Assembly: GCA_963713085.1 (NCBI GenBank)
Contig: CAVQKQ010000022.1
Location: 62,001-126,000, forward strand
Direction of reading: 5' to 3'
DNA length: 64,000 nucleotides
Origin: PFJX01 sp963713085
GTDB taxonomy: Bacteria > Pseudomonadota > Gammaproteobacteria > Burkholderiales > Thiobacillaceae
How positions within the stretch are numbered: position 1 is the stretch's first letter; each line of letters begins with the position of its first letter. The notes beneath the pieces are model-generated. The model worked only from the letters and a program-made list of their open reading frames with translations. It was not told the DNA's origin and ran no database searches. A program made the translations under genes and the position numbers. Positions 60,491 through 64,000 of the stretch are shown here, in pieces.

Positions 60491-60511
60491 TCTATCCGCC
60501 TGCAGGATAGA
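60491..60511. terminator. Hairpin between convergent clpA and tatD
   Basis: TCTATCC, loop GCCTGCA, GGATAGA: a 7-bp stem directly after the clpA stop. No T-run follows, so its strength as a terminator is uncertain. Confidence 0.4.
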
Positions 60512-60522
60512 CCGGTTGCAGG

Positions 60523-61293
60523 CTATATCGGCGGCCGGAACAGGCGCCGGAAGTTCTGGCTCGAGGCCTCCGCCACCTCCTCCAGGGAAACGCCCCGCAA
60601 CCCGGCGATCTCCTCCGCCACATGCCGCACGAAAGCGGGCTCGTTGCGCGACCCACGATGGGGCACCGGGGCAAGATAGGGCGAATCGGTCTCGATCAGC
60701 AAACGGTCCAGAGGCACCCGGCGCGCCACATCCTTGAGGTCCTTCGCGCTCTTGAAGGTCACAATCCCCGAAAAGGAAATGTAGAAGCCCAATGCCAGGG
60801 CCGTATCGGCAACCTCCTGGCTCTCGGTGAAGCAATGCATCACCCCGCCCGCCTCGCAGGCCCCTTCCTCGGTCATTAGCGACAAGGTGTCCGCGGCAGC
60901 ATTGCGGGTATGGATGATGAGCGGCTTGCCAGCGGCGCGGGCGGCGCGGATGTGGGTGCGGAAGCGCGCCCGCTGCCAGTCCACGTCCTCTCGGCGCATG
61001 CGGAAGTAATCCAGGCCGGTCTCGCCGATGGCCACCACCCGCGGATGCATGGCCAATTCCACCAATTCCGCGACTGTGGGTTCCTGTCCTTCACTGTGGT
61101 CCGGATGCACACCCACCGAGGCGAACAGGTTGTCATGGGCCTCGGCCAGGGCCAGGACACGGGGAAAACTCTCCAGGGTAACGGAGACGCAGAGGGCATG
61201 GCTGACCTCGGCTTGGTTCATGCGTACCAAGAGCGGCGCAACACCCTCGGCAAAGTCGGGGAAATCGATGTGGCAATGGGAATCGATGAACAT
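60523..61293 (-). CDS. TatD family metal-dependent deoxyribonuclease
   Basis: A 256-residue TatD/YcfH-type hydrolase with the metal motif DSHCHIDFPDF at the start, GETGLDYF, HTRNAAADTL, HCFTES and LIETDSPYLAP. TatD proteins are DNases or RNA-processing enzymes. It lies in the holB-tmk-mltG neighbourhood, where YcfH is usual. It is followed by convergent clpA. Confidence 0.94.
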   Translation of the reverse strand: MFIDSHCHIDFPDFAEGVAPLLVRMNQAEVSHALCVSVTLESFPRVLALAEAHDNLFASVGVHPDHSEGQEPTVAELVELAMHPRVVAIGETGLDYFRMRREDVDWQRARFRTHIRAARAAGKPLIIHTRNAAADTLSLMTEEGACEAGGVMHCFTESQEVADTALALGFYISFSGIVTFKSAKDLKDVARRVPLDRLLIETDSPYLAPVPHRGSRNEPAFVRHVAEEIAGLRGVSLEEVAEASSQNFRRLFRPPI

Positions 61294-61349
61294 GGAAACT
61301 CGGTGACGACAACCCGCCAGGGCCAGCCGGGCGTGGTTGCCCTTGAGGT

Positions 61350-61718
61350 CTACATGGTGTGGGTGTTGCGGGTGGACTTCATGGCGTTGCCCAGGACACC
61401 CTCGATTTTCTGGCGCACCAGGTTGCCGCCCTCGTTGTCGTCGAACTGCACGCCGATGCCTTGCTGGCGGTTACCCTGGGCGCTCGCCGGAGTGATCCAG
61501 ACGACCTTGCCCGAAATAGGCATCTTGGTGGGGTCCTCCATCAAGGTGATGAGCATGTAGACCTGGTCACCGATCTGGTAGGGACGGTTGGTGGGGATGA
61601 ACAAACCACCCCCCTTGATGAACGGCATGTACGCCGCATAGAGGGCGGAGCGTTCCTTGATGGCCAGGGACAACATCCCGGCCCGGCCGCCGGTCGCCTG
61701 CTTCACGCTATTGGTCAT
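61350..61718 (-). CDS. PilZ domain protein
   Basis: A 122-residue single PilZ domain protein, as found next to holB in Pseudomonas (pilZ locus), where it is needed for type IV pilus assembly. Conserved phrases are YMPFIKGGGLFIPT, VYMLITL and VVWITP. The classical c-di-GMP-binding RxxxR is not seen, as in PilZ itself. The ATG at 61718 overlaps the holB stop by four bases. Confidence 0.9.
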   Translation of the reverse strand: MTNSVKQATGGRAGMLSLAIKERSALYAAYMPFIKGGGLFIPTNRPYQIGDQVYMLITLMEDPTKMPISGKVVWITPASAQGNRQQGIGVQFDDNEGGNLVRQKIEGVLGNAMKSTRNTHTM

Positions 61719-62707
61719 AGACGGGCTCCTGCTATATGGGCATATCTGGTCAGCCAGGATTCTAGCAACAACTGGCCATTGAGCGGGTGGCGCAACCATC
61801 GGGCCGCGTCGCCCAACTCCTTCTGAAAGGCCAGGACCTGCGCCAGATCCACCTGCTCACCGATGCGGGCCGTGGCGAGGGCGCGGGCATTGAAGTATCT
61901 GGGCGATCCTGCCAAGCGCTGGGAGATGACATCGAACACCCAGCGCGCGAGCCACCCCCAGGCTTCCGCCAGCAAGGGCTGATAGGCTTGGGCCAAGGCG
62001 CAGACATCCATCTCGTCAGGCAATGCCAGGCGGTCCAGAAAGACGTCCCGGCGCTCGGCATGACCGGGGTCCGCCATGGCTAGCGCGGCAAGCGGCGAAC
62101 CGCCGGCTTCCGCCAACAAGACCTCCGGTTCCGTCAGCCCGGATTCCCGCAGCCAGACCAAAGCCATATCCTTGGCCGGCAGCCCCACCTGGACCTTACG
62201 GCAACGGGAAAGAATGGTGGGCAGAAGACGGCTCGGCTGATGGGACACCAATATCAGCAATACCTTGGCGGGCGGTTCTTCCAAGGTCTTTAGCAAGGCG
62301 TTGGCGGCGGCGGTGTTCATCAGTTCCGCCGGCTGGAACAGGGCGCAGCGCCACCCTCCCCTGTGGGCTGTCAAAGCCAGGAAATCCGTGATCTCCCTGA
62401 CCGCATCCACGTTGATGAGACGACCGCCCTTCTTGGCCGGCTTTGCGGCAGCCTCATCGCTATCGGCCTCCAGGGGTTCCACCCGGCGGAAATCGGGGTG
62501 GTTCCCTTGACGGAACCAATTGCAGGCGTCGCATTCGCCACATGCGCCCGTGGGCTGTGGGGTTTCGCAAAGCAGCCACTGGGCCAATTCCACCGCCAGA
62601 TCCGACTTGCCCACGCCGGAGGGGCCATGCAGCAGCAGGGCATGAGGCATCCGCTCCCGGTCCGAGGTCAGTTGCCTGAACAGTCCGGCGTTCCAGGGGT
62701 GGATCAC
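61715..62707 (-). CDS. holB: DNA polymerase III subunit delta prime
   Basis: A 330-residue clamp-loader subunit. The P-loop-like GPSGVGKSD, zinc-binding cysteines CGECDAC and FLALTAHRGGWRCALFQPAE, together with EEPPAKVLLILVS, are typical. It overlaps tmk by four bases and the pilZ gene by four bases, forming the common tmk-holB-pilZ-tatD string. Confidence 0.95.
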   Translation of the reverse strand: MIHPWNAGLFRQLTSDRERMPHALLLHGPSGVGKSDLAVELAQWLLCETPQPTGACGECDACNWFRQGNHPDFRRVEPLEADSDEAAAKPAKKGGRLINVDAVREITDFLALTAHRGGWRCALFQPAELMNTAAANALLKTLEEPPAKVLLILVSHQPSRLLPTILSRCRKVQVGLPAKDMALVWLRESGLTEPEVLLAEAGGSPLAALAMADPGHAERRDVFLDRLALPDEMDVCALAQAYQPLLAEAWGWLARWVFDVISQRLAGSPRYFNARALATARIGEQVDLAQVLAFQKELGDAARWLRHPLNGQLLLESWLTRYAHIAGARL

Positions 62708-63312
62708 GCCAGGGACTCCAGAACTTGGGAGAGTTGCACACGCACCGCCTCCAGCGGAACGCTGCTGTCTATCAATCGTATGCGGCCCGGGAAACGCTGC
62801 GCCCGGCGCAGATAGGCGGCACGCACCCGGGCATGGAATTCCCCACGCTCGAGTTCGAAACGATCAGGCGCTCGGGCCGATGCCAGACGCACGGCGGCCA
62901 CTTCGGTGGGCACATCGAACAACAGGGTGAGATGGGGTTGCAGATCGTCTTGGACCCAGGCTTCCAGGATCTCCAACCTTTCTTCCGCCAGGCCTCGGCC
63001 CCCGCACTGGTAGGCGAAGCTGGCATCGGTGAAGCGGTCCGAAATCACCACCTCCCCATTTTCCAGGGCCGGGCGGATGACCTGCTCGATATGCTCCCGC
63101 CGGGCGGCGAACATGACCAGGGCTTCGGTCTCCGGGTGCATGGCATCGTGCAGCACCACCTCGCGCAATTTCTCGCCCAGCGGCGTCCCACCCGGCTCCC
63201 GGGTCATGCGCACGGTGCGTCCCCGTTGGCGGAACCAGTCCGCGAGCCAGTCCAGGTGGCTGCTCTTGCCGGCACCATCCACGCCTTCCAGGGTAACGAA
63301 CAATCCGGCCAT
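62704..63312 (-). CDS. tmk: Thymidylate kinase
   Basis: A 202-residue kinase that makes dTDP from dTMP. P-loop LEGVDGAGKSSHL, the DR(Y/F) motif in VISDRFTDASFAYQ and the LID region RFELERGEF are present. It lies 8 bp after mltG. Confidence 0.97.
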   Translation of the reverse strand: MAGLFVTLEGVDGAGKSSHLDWLADWFRQRGRTVRMTREPGGTPLGEKLREVVLHDAMHPETEALVMFAARREHIEQVIRPALENGEVVISDRFTDASFAYQCGGRGLAEERLEILEAWVQDDLQPHLTLLFDVPTEVAAVRLASARAPDRFELERGEFHARVRAAYLRRAQRFPGRIRLIDSSVPLEAVRVQLSQVLESLA

Positions 63313-63320
63313 GGGTCTCC

Positions 63321-64000
63321 TTATTGGCCCCTCTGAAAACGGGCCACTGCGCGATTGTGCGCTTCCAGATTGTCTGAAAACACATGACGTCCGGCTCCCG
63401 TGGCCACAAAGTACAAGGCCCGGCTCGCGGCCGGATTGAGCGCGGCATGGAGCGAGGCATCTCCGGGCAGAGCGATGGGGGTCGGCGGCAGGCCGGCGCG
63501 GGTGTAGGTGTTATAGGGAGTATCCGTAAGCAGATCGACCTTGCGAAGATTGCCGTCGAAGCGTCCGCCCATGCCGTAAATAACCGTAGGATCGGTCTGC
63601 AGGCGCATGCCGATGCGCAGGCGATTGATGAATACCGCGGCGATCAGTGGGCGCTCTTCCGGGACGCCCGTTTCCTTTTCGATGATGGAGGCCATGATCA
63701 GGGCCTGGTAGGGATCACTGTACGGCAACGACTGGGCGCGGTATTCCCAGGCGGCAGCTAGGTGCTCCTTCATGGCCTGATACGCGCGGCGGTAGATCGC
63801 CAGATCGGAACTGCCAGCATCGAAAAAAAAGGTATCGGGGAAGAACAATCCTTCGGGTTGGGATTCAGTGGCGCCGATGGCAAGGAGCAAGGCTGCGTCG
63901 CTCATACCGGCGCTATCGTGACGCAGATTGGGCGCGGCATCCAGGGCACGGCGCATGTCCCCGACGCTCCATCCTTCTATCAGGGTAAGCTTTCCCAGGA
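63321..64000 (-). CDS. mltG: Endolytic murein transglycosylase MltG, C-terminal part (gene continues past the window)
   Basis: The C-terminal 226 codons of a YceG-like lytic transglycosylase that cuts nascent peptidoglycan. The catalytic Glu is in ASIIEKETG; TDPTVIYGMGG and DTPYNTYTRAGLPPTPIALPG are the usual signatures. The frame is open to the window end (LGKLTLIEGWSVGDMRR), so the N-terminal membrane helix lies outside. It forms an operon with tmk, holB, pilZ and tatD. Confidence 0.95.
   Translation of the reverse strand, partial: LGKLTLIEGWSVGDMRRALDAAPNLRHDSAGMSDAALLLAIGATESQPEGLFFPDTFFFDAGSSDLAIYRRAYQAMKEHLAAAWEYRAQSLPYSDPYQALIMASIIEKETGVPEERPLIAAVFINRLRIGMRLQTDPTVIYGMGGRFDGNLRKVDLLTDTPYNTYTRAGLPPTPIALPGDASLHAALNPAASRALYFVATGAGRHVFSDNLEAHNRAVARFQRGQ

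Overview
The window is GC-rich chromosomal DNA of a betaproteobacterium. The assignment rests on prfB-lysS and icd/cspA/clpSA neighbourhoods of beta/gammaproteobacterial type, and on a hydrogenase locus whose gene order matches, from general knowledge, the Ralstonia eutropha (Cupriavidus necator) MBH locus. The genus cannot be fixed from the window. No rRNA, tRNA or CRISPR array was seen.

Layout. 1-2385: the end of prfB, then lysS, then a decayed sigma-factor remnant. 2386-8273: a chemoreceptor with a good sigma-28 promoter, diverging from a MoxR / DUF58 / TgpA-transglutaminase operon. 8309-9815: nikR and a NiCoT nickel permease with a candidate NikR box. 10214-14962: the stress kinase operon prkA-yeaH-spoVR behind a candidate sigma-54 promoter. 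14950-18494: a Crp/Fnr regulator diverging from a NarX/NarL-type nitrate sensor pair. 18580-43411: about 25 kb of [NiFe]-hydrogenase genes, all on the minus strand, in the order hoxK-G-Z-M-L-O-Q-R-T-V, hypA-B-(insert)-F-C-D-(insert)-E-(insert)-hypX, hoxA-B-C-J. 43785-53869: a secreted unknown protein, a second chemoreceptor, copA, two dihaem cytochromes c, a GIDE-like protein with an EF-hand, lemA and gyrA. 54046-64000: an MtaD-like deaminase, rluE, icd, cspA, clpS-clpA, tatD, a PilZ protein, holB, tmk and the end of mltG.

How the genes work together. HoxK/G/Z form a membrane-bound uptake hydrogenase carrying the extra cysteines of oxygen-tolerant enzymes. HoxM/L/O/Q/R/T/V and the Hyp proteins assemble it. 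HypX supplies the CO ligand under air. HoxB/C (H2 sensor), HoxJ (kinase) and HoxA (NtrC-type activator) should control a sigma-54 promoter seen 75 bp upstream of hoxK. NikR and the permease supply and gate nickel; HypB has an extreme histidine tail (about 62 His in 190 residues).

The hyp part of the locus is unusual. An IS481-type element sits exactly between an AT-rich HEPN-motif gene and hypF. hypF carries two repeat-element insertions and two compensating frameshifts. A membrane protein with a HEAGH motif sits between hypD and hypE. A DUF559 gene between hypE and hypX has had its 3' end rewritten by the same repeat family that entered hypF.
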